Source of the DNA: Undibacterium_A arcticum
GTDB lineage: Bacteria; Pseudomonadota; Gammaproteobacteria; Burkholderiales; Burkholderiaceae_D
Direction: 5' to 3' (one strand)
DNA: 64,000 nt
Assembly (NCBI RefSeq): GCF_042660705.1
Contig: NZ_JBHSUQ010000001.1
The position numbers and the translations under genes are program-made. Positions 46,825 to 56,458 of the stretch are shown here, piece by piece (position 1 is the first letter of the stretch; each line of letters begins with the position of its first letter). Below the pieces are notes generated by a model that made no database searches, was not told the DNA's origin, and saw only the letters and a list, made by a program, of their open reading frames with translations.

Positions 46825-47637
46825 TCATATCACACGTCCCGCCATCGGCGATGAAGGCGATGCGGCGAAACGTTTTGGAATCCGTCCGGCCAGATACGCA
46901 TCGCGTCCCGCTTCCACTGCCAGGCGCATTGCGCGTGCCATCCTGATAGGATCGTGCGCGCCGGCAATCGCGGTATTCATCAACACGCCGTCGCATCCGA
47001 GCTCCATCGCGATGGCTGCATCCGATGCAGTGCCGACGCCGGCATCGACCAGCACCGGGATCGTCGATTGCTCGATGATTAGCGATAGATTCCACGGATT
47101 CAGGATGCCCATGCCGGAGCCGATCAAGGACGCCAGCGGCATCACCGCCACGCAGCCGATCTGCTCCAGCATCTTCGCCTGGATCGGATCGTCGCTGCAG
47201 TACACCATCACATCGAACCCATCCGCCACCAGCGTCTCGGCCGCCTTCAAGGTCTCCGGCATATTCGGGAACAGCGTCTTCTCGTCGCCCAGTACTTCGA
47301 GCTTGACCAGCTTGTGCCCATGCAACAATTCACGTGCCAGTTGCAAGGTGTATACCGCATCTTTCGCGTTGTAGCAGCCGGCAGTGTTCGGTAGGATCGT
47401 ATATTTCGACGGCGGCACTACATCGAGCAGGTTTGGTGCGTTCGGGTCCTGGCCGATATTGACGCGGCGGATCGCGACCGTGATGATGTCGGCACCGCTG
47501 GCCTCGGTGGCCAGACGCATTTCTTCCAGGTCGCGGTATTTTCCGCTGCCGACCAGAAGACGCGAGCGGTAGGTTTTGCCGGCGATGGTCAAGCCTTCCT
47601 GTTGACTGGCTTGCTGTGGATGATCGTTCAGATTCAT
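46825..47637 (-). CDS. thiG: Thiazole synthase ThiG
   Basis: 270 aa, intact. The TIM-barrel enzyme forms the thiazole phosphate of thiamine from deoxyxylulose phosphate, ThiS thiocarboxylate and an imine. The Schiff-base Lys lies in L-V-K-L-E-V-L-G (about residue 111). Other signatures are S-R-L-L-V-G-S-G-K-Y, R-R-V-N, L-P-N-T-A-G-C and D-A-G-V-G-T-A-S-D-A-A. It comes third in thiC-thiS-thiG, 56 bp after thiS. thiE, thiD and thiO are not in the window. Confidence 0.96.
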   Translation of the reverse strand: MNLNDHPQQASQQEGLTIAGKTYRSRLLVGSGKYRDLEEMRLATEASGADIITVAIRRVNIGQDPNAPNLLDVVPPSKYTILPNTAGCYNAKDAVYTLQLARELLHGHKLVKLEVLGDEKTLFPNMPETLKAAETLVADGFDVMVYCSDDPIQAKMLEQIGCVAVMPLASLIGSGMGILNPWNLSLIIEQSTIPVLVDAGVGTASDAAIAMELGCDGVLMNTAIAGAHDPIRMARAMRLAVEAGRDAYLAGRIPKRFAASPSSPMAGRVI

Positions 47638-47693
47638 GCTTTACTCCTGTTTTTTCGCTCCGTCCCTTCAAGGGGAGGGAAGGGTGCGTCGGT

Positions 47694-47897
47694 TCAACCT
47701 CCGCCAATCGCGCGCACAATATCCACCCGATCACGCGCTTGCAGGGCATGTTGCGGCCATAAATGGCGCGGCACCACTTCACAGTTGACCGCAACGGCAA
47801 GCGCTTGATTGGATAACGCCAACGCAGCAATCAAGTCTTGCACGTTCTGGTTTTCCGTCGCCGAATGCGGCACGCCATTGAGTTCAATCGTTATCAT
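47694..47897 (-). CDS. thiS: Sulfur carrier protein ThiS
   Basis: 67 aa. A ubiquitin-like fold ends in the diagnostic Gly-Gly (…V-R-A-I-G-G-G), which is adenylated and thiocarboxylated to give sulfur to ThiG. It lies between thiC (16 bp upstream) and thiG. The terminal triple Gly has one residue more than the usual Gly-Gly; otherwise it is normal. Confidence 0.95.
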   Translation of the reverse strand: MITIELNGVPHSATENQNVQDLIAALALSNQALAVAVNCEVVPRHLWPQHALQARDRVDIVRAIGGG

Positions 47898-47913
47898 TGC
47901 GCACCCGCATCCG

Positions 47914-49839
<1,926 letters not shown>

Positions 49840-49909
49840 AGTTTTTCTTTGCGCATGTTTGAAAAACGAAGGAACGCCGGAAAGAGAGGAAAGGCTCTGT
49901 GCCGATAGT

Positions 49910-49945
49910 TTCCCTTCGCTGGCATTATCCAGATCAGGTGTTGCC
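49910..49945 (-). promoter_or_regulatory. 3' half of a TPP riboswitch upstream of thiC
   Basis: On the minus strand the sequence contains ACCTGATCTGGATAATGCCA followed by GCGAAGGGAA, the invariant 3' part of THI elements. The 5' part, with the CTGAGA pyrimidine-binding loop and its GGGG-type stem, is not found in the next 200 bases. The element is therefore incomplete as read, and TPP sensing is doubtful. Confidence 0.75.
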
Positions 49946-49961
49946 CGTTAAAGTGATTGCG

Positions 49962-50004
49962 AGTCTACGAAACAAGGTCGTCTCGTCACCTTGACCGAGG
50001 TCAA
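49962..50004 (-). promoter_or_regulatory. Crp/Fnr-type palindrome and -10 element for thiC
   Basis: The perfect palindrome TTGACCGAGGTCAA (49991-50004) is followed on the minus strand by TAGACT (49967-49962), beginning 30.5 bp from the palindrome centre. A start near 49955 would produce an RNA that begins just before the surviving riboswitch half. Confidence 0.6.
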
Positions 50005-50074
50005 TCTTCCGGAGATGACTTGAATTCGCTTCGATTATTTTTCAAGCGCATCGGAATTCAGAGTCAAAAACATT

Positions 50075-50129
50075 GAATCTTAACCGCCGTCAAGGATAAG
50101 GCCAGACCGGTCTCGCACAATCCTCCCAA
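50075..50129 (+). promoter_or_regulatory. Promoter cassette with Crp/Fnr-type box, upstream of pntAA
   Basis: TTAACCGCCGTCAA (50080-50093) with CACAAT at 50116, 29.5 bp from the centre. The 55-bp segment matches 10409-10463 without gaps at about 80-85 percent. A small mobile element (50160-50416) now separates it from pntAA. Confidence 0.6.
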
Positions 50130-50159
50130 CGTCTAATTGACAGGAACGCATCATGGATG

Positions 50160-50416
50160 GGCATTGTTGAATAAATCGATATGCCGGAAAAAAGTTGGAC
50201 AATCCGGCGCGATTCAACGCGATTTCACGTGCAGAGAAGCCCATGCCCTACCGCGTTTGCGGCGACACCCTGAAAGCGCATGCGCTGCCACCGCAAAAAA
50301 AAAGAGGCATGGACCGGTGCAGAATGACAGTTCCAGGCGTGCCGGCGTCCGTCAAAACCTAACAACAAAGCGAGAAATGGGAACTTTGGCCATATCTTGA
50401 TTTATTCAATAACGCC
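50160..50416. mobile_element. MITE-like IS5-family deletion derivative, 257 bp
   Basis: The ends GGCATTGTTGAATAAATC and, inverted, GGCGTTATTGAATAAATC differ at two positions. The interior keeps the left-end region and transposase start seen at 45277-45430 (shared GATTCAACGCGATTTCACGT, then ATG-CCC-TAC), but most of the gene is gone. It sits in the pntAA leader, ending 7 bp before its GGAGAAG ribosome binding site. Confidence 0.8.
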
Positions 50417-50430
50417 AACTGGAGAAGTGT

Positions 50431-51549
50431 ATGAGAATCGGCATTCCCGCCGAAACGCGGCTGGGAGAGACACGCGTAGCCGCAACCCCTGAAACAGTGA
50501 AAAAGCTTGTGGCGGCCAAGCACCAAGTAATTGTGCAGTCGGGTGCTGGTGTTACATCGAGCGTGATAGATGAAGCCTATCAGGCTGCCGGTGCACAACC
50601 CGGCACGGCGGCTGATGCCTTCGGCTGCGACATGGTGCTCAAGGTACGAGCACCATCAGCAGAAGAACGTGCGCTGATCAAATCGGGCACGGTCGTGGTG
50701 GGCATGCTCAACCCTTTCGATGCCGACAATATCGCTGCAATGGCCGCACACGGGCTGACCGCATTCGCGCTGGAAGCCGCACCGCGCATTACGCGTGCAC
50801 AATCGATGGACGTGCTGTCGTCGCAAGCCAATATCGCCGGCTACAAAGCGGTATTGCTGGCTACCAATGCCTACGGCCGCTTCATGCCTATGCTGATGAC
50901 CGCCGCCGGCACCGTGAAAGCCGCGCGCGTGCTGATCATGGGTGTCGGTGTGGCCGGTCTGCAGGCAATTGCCACCGCCAAACGCCTCGGTGCCGTGATT
51001 GAAGCGTCCGACGTGCGCCCGCCGGTCAAGGAGCAAGTCGAGTCGCTCGGCGCCAAGTTCCTCGATGTGCCCTTCGTTACCGATGAAGAGCGCGAAATCG
51101 CACAAGGCGCCGGCGGTTACGCCCGCTCGATGCCGGCCGACTGGATGCGGCGTCAGGCTGAACTGGTGCATGCGCGTGCCAAGCAGGCCGACATCATCAT
51201 CACCACCGCATTGATTCCGGGTCGCAAGGCGCCGATATTGATCTCCGAAGACACCGTCAAGGCGATGAAACCGGGCTCGGTCATCGTCGATATGGCGGCC
51301 GAGCAGGGCGGCAATTGTGCGCTGTCGGAATCCGGAAAAACTGTCACTAAATACGGCGTTCACATCATCGGCGACTCCAATCTGGCAATGCTGGTGGCGG
51401 CCGATGCCTCCGCCTTGTACTCACGCAACGTGCTCGATTTCCTCAAGCTGATCATCGACACCGACGCCAATCTGGCGATTAACCGTGCAGACGAAATTGT
51501 CGCCGCGACGCTGCTGTGTGCCGGCGGCGAGATCATCACAAATTCATAA
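50431..51549 (+). CDS. pntAA: NAD(P) transhydrogenase alpha subunit 1, PntAA
   Basis: 372 aa. NAD(H)-binding domain I: N-terminal M-R-I-G-I-P-A-E-T-R-L-G-E-T-R-V-A, then M-G-V-G-V-A-G-L-Q-A-I-A (about residues 170-181), and the mobile-loop region R-S-M-P-A-D-W. The split alpha subunit (PntAA plus PntAB) is typical of many proteobacteria. The complex uses the proton gradient to make NADPH from NADH, which here could come from formate oxidation. Preceded by GGAGAAG. A MITE-like element separates it from its presumed promoter. Intact. Confidence 0.95.
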   Translation: MRIGIPAETRLGETRVAATPETVKKLVAAKHQVIVQSGAGVTSSVIDEAYQAAGAQPGTAADAFGCDMVLKVRAPSAEERALIKSGTVVVGMLNPFDADNIAAMAAHGLTAFALEAAPRITRAQSMDVLSSQANIAGYKAVLLATNAYGRFMPMLMTAAGTVKAARVLIMGVGVAGLQAIATAKRLGAVIEASDVRPPVKEQVESLGAKFLDVPFVTDEEREIAQGAGGYARSMPADWMRRQAELVHARAKQADIIITTALIPGRKAPILISEDTVKAMKPGSVIVDMAAEQGGNCALSESGKTVTKYGVHIIGDSNLAMLVAADASALYSRNVLDFLKLIIDTDANLAINRADEIVAATLLCAGGEIITNS

Positions 51550-51561
51550 TTAGGGGGCCTC

Positions 51562-51900
51562 ATGGAAGTCAGTCACACCATCATCAACCTGATCATCTTC
51601 GTGCTGGCGATTTACGTCGGCTACCACGTGGTCTGGACCGTCACACCGGCACTGCACACACCGCTGATGGCGGTCACCAACGCGATTTCCGCCATCATCA
51701 TCGTCGGCGCGATGCTGGCCGCCGGCCTCACTGAAGGCCCGGTCGGCCAAGCCATGGGCACGCTGGCGGTCGCGCTGGCGGCGGTCAATGTATTCGGCGG
51801 ATTCTTAGTGACGCAACGCATGCTCGAAATGTTCAAGAAAAAAGAACCGAAAACCTCGTCCAAGTCCGCTGCGGCAAGCACCGTGGGAGTGCAATCATGA
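51562..51900 (+). CDS. pntAB: NAD(P) transhydrogenase alpha subunit 2, PntAB
   Basis: 112 aa with three to four membrane helices; the pattern T-P-L-M-A-V-T-N-A-I-S-A-I-I-I-V-G-A is the conserved proton-channel helix of the family. A C-terminal charged tail with K-K-K-E-P-K follows. It lies 12 bp after pntAA with an AGGGGGC leader and overlaps pntB by 4 bases. Intact. Confidence 0.95.
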   Translation: MEVSHTIINLIIFVLAIYVGYHVVWTVTPALHTPLMAVTNAISAIIIVGAMLAAGLTEGPVGQAMGTLAVALAAVNVFGGFLVTQRMLEMFKKKEPKTSSKSAAASTVGVQS

Positions 51901-53363
51901 GTATGCAATTCGTGAGCATGAACCTGGTGACGATGCTGTACCTGATCGCATCGGTCTGTTTCATCCAGGCGCTGAAAGGCCTGTCGCATCCAATCAGCGC
52001 GCGCCGCGGCAACGCATTCGGCATGAGCGGGATGGCGATCGCTGCCGTCACGACGGTGGCGCTGATCATCAAGCTGCAGCAGCAGTCGGCGGCGACCACC
52101 GGCATCGGCTTCTGGCTGGTGCTGTTGGGCCTGGTCGTCGGCGGCGGCATCGGCGCGACGCTCGCCAAGCGGGTCGAGATGACCAAGATGCCGGAACTAG
52201 TGGCGGCGATGCACTCGCTGATCGGTCTGGCCGCGGTCTGCATCGCGGTCGCGGTGGTCGCCGAACCGTGGATCTTCAATATCACGGTGCGTGATGCGGC
52301 GATCCCTTTCGGCAATCGTCTGGAGTTATTCATCGGCACCTTCGTCGGCGCGATTACCTTTTCCGGTTCGGTGATCGCTTTCGGCAAATTGTCGGGCAAA
52401 TACAAATTCCGTCTGTTCCAGGGCGCGCCGGTCAGCTTCGCCGGTCAGCATATGCTGAACCTGTTGCTGGCCGTGACCATGGTCGGCTTCGGCCTGCTCT
52501 TTTGCTTCGCGCCTGGCACCCAACCGGCGTGGATCGCCTATCTGCTGATGGCCGCGATCGCCTTCGCGCTTGGCGTGTTGATCATCATCCCGATCGGCGG
52601 CGCCGACATGCCGGTGGTGGTGTCGATGCTCAACAGCTATTCCGGCTGGGCGGCTGCGGGTATCGGCTTCTCGCTGAACAATTCGATGCTGATCATCGCC
52701 GGTTCGCTGGTCGGATCAAGCGGTGCGATCCTGTCCTACATCATGTGCAAGGCGATGAACCGTTCGTTCTTCAATGTGCTGCTGGGCGGCTTTGGCGGCG
52801 GGACCAGTGCCGCCGCATCGGCTGGCGCGCAACAGCAACGCCCGGTGAAATCGGGCTCGTCCGACGACGCCGCGTTCCTGATGGGCAATGCGGAAACGGT
52901 CATCATCGTGCCGGGCTACGGTCTGGCGGTGGCGCGCGCCCAGCACGCGTTGATGGAACTGGCCGAGAAGCTGACCCACAAGGGCGTGAGCGTCAAGTTC
53001 GCGATCCATCCGGTCGCCGGCCGCATGCCGGGCCACATGAACGTGTTGCTGGCGGAAGCCGAAGTGCCGTACGACCAGGTGTTCGAGATGGATGATATCA
53101 ACAACGAGTTCGGCCAGGCCGACGTGGTGCTGGTGCTGGGCGCCAACGACGTCGTCAATCCGGCGGCGAAAGATCCGACATCGCCGATTGCCGGCATGCC
53201 GATCCTGGAAGCCTACAAAGCCAAGACCGTGATCGTGAACAAGCGCTCGATGGCCGCCGGCTACGCCGGACTGGACAACGAACTGTTCTACATGGACAAG
53301 ACCATGATGGTGTTCGGCGATGCGAAGAAGGTGATTGAGGATATGGTCAAGGCGGTCGATTAA
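51897..53363 (+). CDS. pntB: NAD(P) transhydrogenase beta subunit, PntB
   Basis: 488 aa. The N-terminal half is about nine membrane helices with the conserved H-P-I-S-A-R-R-G-N and G-G-A-D-M-P-V-V-V-S-M-L-N-S-Y-S-G-W-A motifs. The C-terminal NADP(H)-binding domain III has V-P-G-Y-G-L-A-V-A-R-A-Q, H-P-V-A-G-R-M-P-G-H-M-N-V-L-L-A-E-A and L-G-A-N-D-V-V-N-P-A. Intact and full length. It completes the transhydrogenase operon. Confidence 0.96.
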   Translation: MSMQFVSMNLVTMLYLIASVCFIQALKGLSHPISARRGNAFGMSGMAIAAVTTVALIIKLQQQSAATTGIGFWLVLLGLVVGGGIGATLAKRVEMTKMPELVAAMHSLIGLAAVCIAVAVVAEPWIFNITVRDAAIPFGNRLELFIGTFVGAITFSGSVIAFGKLSGKYKFRLFQGAPVSFAGQHMLNLLLAVTMVGFGLLFCFAPGTQPAWIAYLLMAAIAFALGVLIIIPIGGADMPVVVSMLNSYSGWAAAGIGFSLNNSMLIIAGSLVGSSGAILSYIMCKAMNRSFFNVLLGGFGGGTSAAASAGAQQQRPVKSGSSDDAAFLMGNAETVIIVPGYGLAVARAQHALMELAEKLTHKGVSVKFAIHPVAGRMPGHMNVLLAEAEVPYDQVFEMDDINNEFGQADVVLVLGANDVVNPAAKDPTSPIAGMPILEAYKAKTVIVNKRSMAAGYAGLDNELFYMDKTMMVFGDAKKVIEDMVKAVD

Positions 53364-53572
53364 TGTCAATTCACATTGAAAACGAACACTGCGTTGCAAG
53401 GCCCAGTCCTGTTTTCATCTCCGATTCCCTTCATTTCACCGCACTAATCCTGGCCGAGGCAGTCTAACCGCGTGAAGTGTGATGCAGGCATGCGATGCAG
53501 GCAATCAACGACGCATCGTGTCCCCTGTGAAATCCGGTCAAACGTCATTCCCTGAAACGAATGGAGAGTGTG

Positions 53573-53782
53573 ATGAATGAAGAATCCTTTAATCTGAGCA
53601 TGCGCAAGTTTTTGAAGATGGTTGGCGTGAGTTCGCAGAACGAGATAGAGAAAGCGGTGGCGAAGGCCATTGCAGACGGGATGATTAAAGGCGATGAATC
53701 CCTTCCGGCCCGGATGACGCTGGAAATTGCGGGACTCAAGTTGAATGTAAAATTCGAAGGGGAAATAATTTTATCAGACTAG
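53573..53782 (+). CDS. DUF6494-family small protein
   Basis: 69 aa from the ATG at 53573 (M-N-E-E-S-F-N-L-S); an in-frame ATG at 53561 is less likely because GAGAGTGTG serves the later start. It matches the pattern of DUF6494 with M-R-K-F-L-K-M-V-G-V-S-S-Q-N-E-I-E and a C-terminal beta pair G-L-K-L-N-V-K-F-E-G-E-I. The function is unknown. It stands alone between pntB and the EAL gene. Intact. Confidence 0.75.
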   Translation: MNEESFNLSMRKFLKMVGVSSQNEIEKAVAKAIADGMIKGDESLPARMTLEIAGLKLNVKFEGEIILSD

Positions 53783-53907
53783 GCTGTTGCGTTAGGTATC
53801 CCGTCCATGGCATCGGACTAAAAATAAAGCGGAGGCATTGATAAGAAGGATGTGGAGCAAAAGAATGTAGATTGCCGTGAAGAGGATGTAGAGGAGCGCG
53901 CACGATA

Positions 53908-55617
53908 ATGGACGACAACATCCAGGTCGATCAACTAAATACCGGAACAGATCCCTGGTATCAGGCATTATTCGAATGCAGCCCCCAGCCGATGTACATA
54001 TACGATGCAGAGACATTGGGATTTCTCGCGGTTAATGAAGCGGCCAGTCATCACTATGGCTTCAGCCGGGATGAGTTCCTCTTGCTGACAACCAAGGAAA
54101 TCCGGCCCCCGGCCGACATTCCCGCTCTGCTAACAGAAATTCAGGAACTCAAAAGGGAGCGCCGGGCAGGATTTCAGAAGAGCCATGTGCGGCAGCATCG
54201 TCTGAAAGACGGCTCGATCATCCATGTGGAAACCGCCAAGCAATTGCTTGTATTCAATGGCAGGGCGGCCATCTGCGTGCTGGTGAATGATGTTACCGAA
54301 CGCGTCCGGGCGCAACGGCAAATTGAGCATCTGGCTTTTTTCGACGAGCTGACCGGATTGCCAAACCGCGCCAAACTGCGAAGCGATTTGCAGGATGCAA
54401 TCACGCAAGCGAAAGAAGGAGGAAAGTCCCTGGCTCTGCTGATCGTGGAGCTGACCCGGTTTCGGGAAATCAACTACACGCTGGGCCATCTGATCGGGGA
54501 TGAATTGTTGAAGCAGGTCGGTTCGCGCATCCGTGAAGTCGCAGGAGAGCGAGCGTTGTCTGCCCGGATCAGTAACGTTCAATTCGGCGTAGTCCTGTCA
54601 GACCTTAGTACCGGAACCGCGATCGATCTGACTGGCAGACTGCTGGATGCATTGGCAGATCCTCTCGCAGTCGGAGAAATCAGTTTTGAATTGGGCGTGC
54701 ACGGAGGCATTGCATTCTTTCCAGGCCACGGCAGCGATGCGGACGCATTGATCCGGCATGCTGATATCGCACTGTATCGGGCCAGACAATCCGGGCGCAG
54801 TTACACGATTTATGATGCCGCGCATGACCCTTACAAGCCGCAGCGCTTGACCTTGCTTGGCGAATTCCGCAAGGCGATCAAGCAAGGGCAGCTCCAGCTA
54901 TACTGCCAGCCAAAGGCCGATATTCAGACAGGCACGATCACGAGCGCGGAAGCGCTTGTGCGCTGGATGCATCCGGATCGTGGCATGATTCTGCCTGACC
55001 AGTTCATTCCGCTCATCGAACCCACCGAGTTGATTCAGCCCTTGACCTATTGCATGCTTGAGGCGGCCGTTCGGCAGTGTTACGAATGGAGCCGGGAAGG
55101 GCGGATGATTCCGCTGGCAGTCAACCTGTCGGCACGCAATCTGCTCAATGCCAATCTGCCCGAGTCCATCGACGATCTGCTGAAAACTTGGGGCGTCGAC
55201 TCGTGCTGGATGGGACTGGAAATCACGGAAAGCAGCATCATGGCGGATCCCGCGGCCTCGATACGCGTTCTCAAGCAGCTCCATCAGATGGGACTCAAGC
55301 TTTTTATCGACGATTTTGGGACTGGTTATTCTAGCTTGAGTTACTTGCTGAGACTGCCTGTCGATGTGATCAAGATCGACCATTCGTTCACCATGAATAT
55401 GATCGAGGATCCGGGAGCGGCAGCGATCGTGAAGTCGACCATCGAGATGGCCCACAACATGAAAATGAAAGTGGTCGCGGAAGGCACTGCGACCAGAGAC
55501 ATTTGGGAATCCCTCGCGCGCCTGGGTTGTGATGAAGCGCAGGGAGAGTACGTCAGCATGCCGATGCCTGCAATGGAATTTTCTGCGTGGCTCGATCAAT
55601 CATCCTGGGCCCATTGA
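53908..55617 (+). CDS. PAS-GGDEF-EAL protein, probable cyclic-di-GMP phosphodiesterase
   Basis: 569 aa. PAS domain about 14-130 (Q-P-M-Y-I-Y-D then F-L-A-V-N-E-A-A). The GGDEF domain (about 145-300) is degenerate: the signature position reads R-I-S-N-V-Q-F instead of G-G-D-E-F, so cyclase activity is unlikely. EAL domain about 315-560: A-E-A-L-V-R-W, N-L-S-A-R-N, E-I-T-E-S, D-D-F-G-T-G-Y-S-S-L and K-I-D-H-S-F are present. The late E-G-V-E-T motif is E-G-T-A-T, replacing one conserved Glu by Ala. It probably degrades or senses cyclic-di-GMP under PAS control. No membrane segments. Intact. Confidence 0.88.
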   Translation: MDDNIQVDQLNTGTDPWYQALFECSPQPMYIYDAETLGFLAVNEAASHHYGFSRDEFLLLTTKEIRPPADIPALLTEIQELKRERRAGFQKSHVRQHRLKDGSIIHVETAKQLLVFNGRAAICVLVNDVTERVRAQRQIEHLAFFDELTGLPNRAKLRSDLQDAITQAKEGGKSLALLIVELTRFREINYTLGHLIGDELLKQVGSRIREVAGERALSARISNVQFGVVLSDLSTGTAIDLTGRLLDALADPLAVGEISFELGVHGGIAFFPGHGSDADALIRHADIALYRARQSGRSYTIYDAAHDPYKPQRLTLLGEFRKAIKQGQLQLYCQPKADIQTGTITSAEALVRWMHPDRGMILPDQFIPLIEPTELIQPLTYCMLEAAVRQCYEWSREGRMIPLAVNLSARNLLNANLPESIDDLLKTWGVDSCWMGLEITESSIMADPAASIRVLKQLHQMGLKLFIDDFGTGYSSLSYLLRLPVDVIKIDHSFTMNMIEDPGAAAIVKSTIEMAHNMKMKVVAEGTATRDIWESLARLGCDEAQGEYVSMPMPAMEFSAWLDQSSWAH

Positions 55618-55635
55618 ATGTGCGATTCACAGGCA

Positions 55636-55868
55636 TCATTGCAATTTTCTCAGCGCCAATTCAGCACGATAATTTTGTTGTTGAAGACGCTCTTTTGACT
55701 GGTCAAACTTCGCCGCAATTTCCTCCCAAAGCAGGACTCTATCAGCGAGTTCGGTAAGACGCTCAATTGGCGCTTTCCCCCCCAGTGAACTATGGGGCCG
55801 GTCCCAAGTCTGCCATTCCGCCAACAGTTCGTCGAGAGTCGGATCCTTGAGATCGACGATGGCATAGC
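55636..55868 (-). pseudogene. IS481-like transposase, C-terminal fragment
   Basis: The minus-strand reading D-L-K-D-P-T-L-D-E-L-L-A-E-W-Q followed by W-D-R-P-H-S-S-L-G-G-K-A-P-I-E-R is the C-terminal integrase motif of IS481/IS3-type transposases. A coiled-coil tail continues to the stop at 55636. The catalytic core is missing. It is fused at about 55870 to an IS5-like fragment. Confidence 0.7.
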
Positions 55869-55870
55869 GA

Positions 55871-56093
55871 CTCGCAGCATCAAGCTCGCCTCAATCGCGC
55901 GATCCGAATATACCGGTTGACCGCCTGGCATCGAGCGAAACGCCGCATTCCATGCTTTTATCTCGTCTTGCGTGATCCACAACCTCCGGCTGCCGCGTCT
56001 GTGAAGGCCCGCTTCATAGGGTGACCAATTTGTTACCTTGAATCTCACCTTCGGAATGCGGTGACGACAATCTGCGTTGTGTTTATTGGGCAT
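55871..56093 (-). pseudogene. IS5-family transposase, N-terminal fragment
   Basis: From the ATG at 56093 the reading is M-P-N-K-H-N-A-D-C-R-H-R-I-P-K then V-T-N-W-S-P-Y-E-A-G-L-H-R-R-G-S and, later, Y-S-D-R-A-I-E-A-S-L-M-L-R, the usual N-terminal region of IS5-group transposases. It ends abruptly at about 55871 against the IS481-like tail. The same family left a remnant at 45277 and a MITE-like copy at 50160. Confidence 0.75.
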
Positions 56094-56290
56094 CGCGCGA
56101 ATAACCGACTCGGTCAGGAAATTAGCCAGTTTCACGGCAAATGCCTATCCGTGCGCCAACGCCTCATATCTATCACCTTTTTTATTCCGTCTGACAAAGG
56201 GCCGCTCTTGGCACTTGCCGATTAACGGCACTTCGTCGAAATAGAAGTTGTAAGAGAGGAATAAAAGTGCGGTGAGAATGATTCAGAAAC

Positions 56291-56304
56291 TTGACCTCGG
56301 TCAA
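56291..56304 (+). promoter_or_regulatory. Crp/Fnr-type palindrome, distal box of porin promoter
   Basis: A perfect TTGACCTCGGTCAA centred 48 bp upstream of a second perfect box. Tandem spacing near 50 bp allows two dimers to act together on one promoter. Confidence 0.6.
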
Positions 56305-56338
56305 GAAATTAAAAATGGAAATCTCCTTTTTTTAAAAC

Positions 56339-56381
56339 TTGACCGAGGTCAAGTTCTGGAGCAACAACGCCTACGTAAGAT
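56339..56381 (+). promoter_or_regulatory. Crp/Fnr-type palindrome and -10 element, proximal box of porin promoter
   Basis: A perfect TTGACCGAGGTCAA (56339-56352) with TAAGAT at 56376-56381 starting 30.5 bp from the centre. The porin start is 78 bp further on. Confidence 0.62.
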
Positions 56382-56458
56382 CAGCTTCGCAGAGATTCCC
56401 TTTCTGCGCAAAGGCGGCCATTCGCGCTGTCAGCCCACCCCACAAATAGAGAGACATC

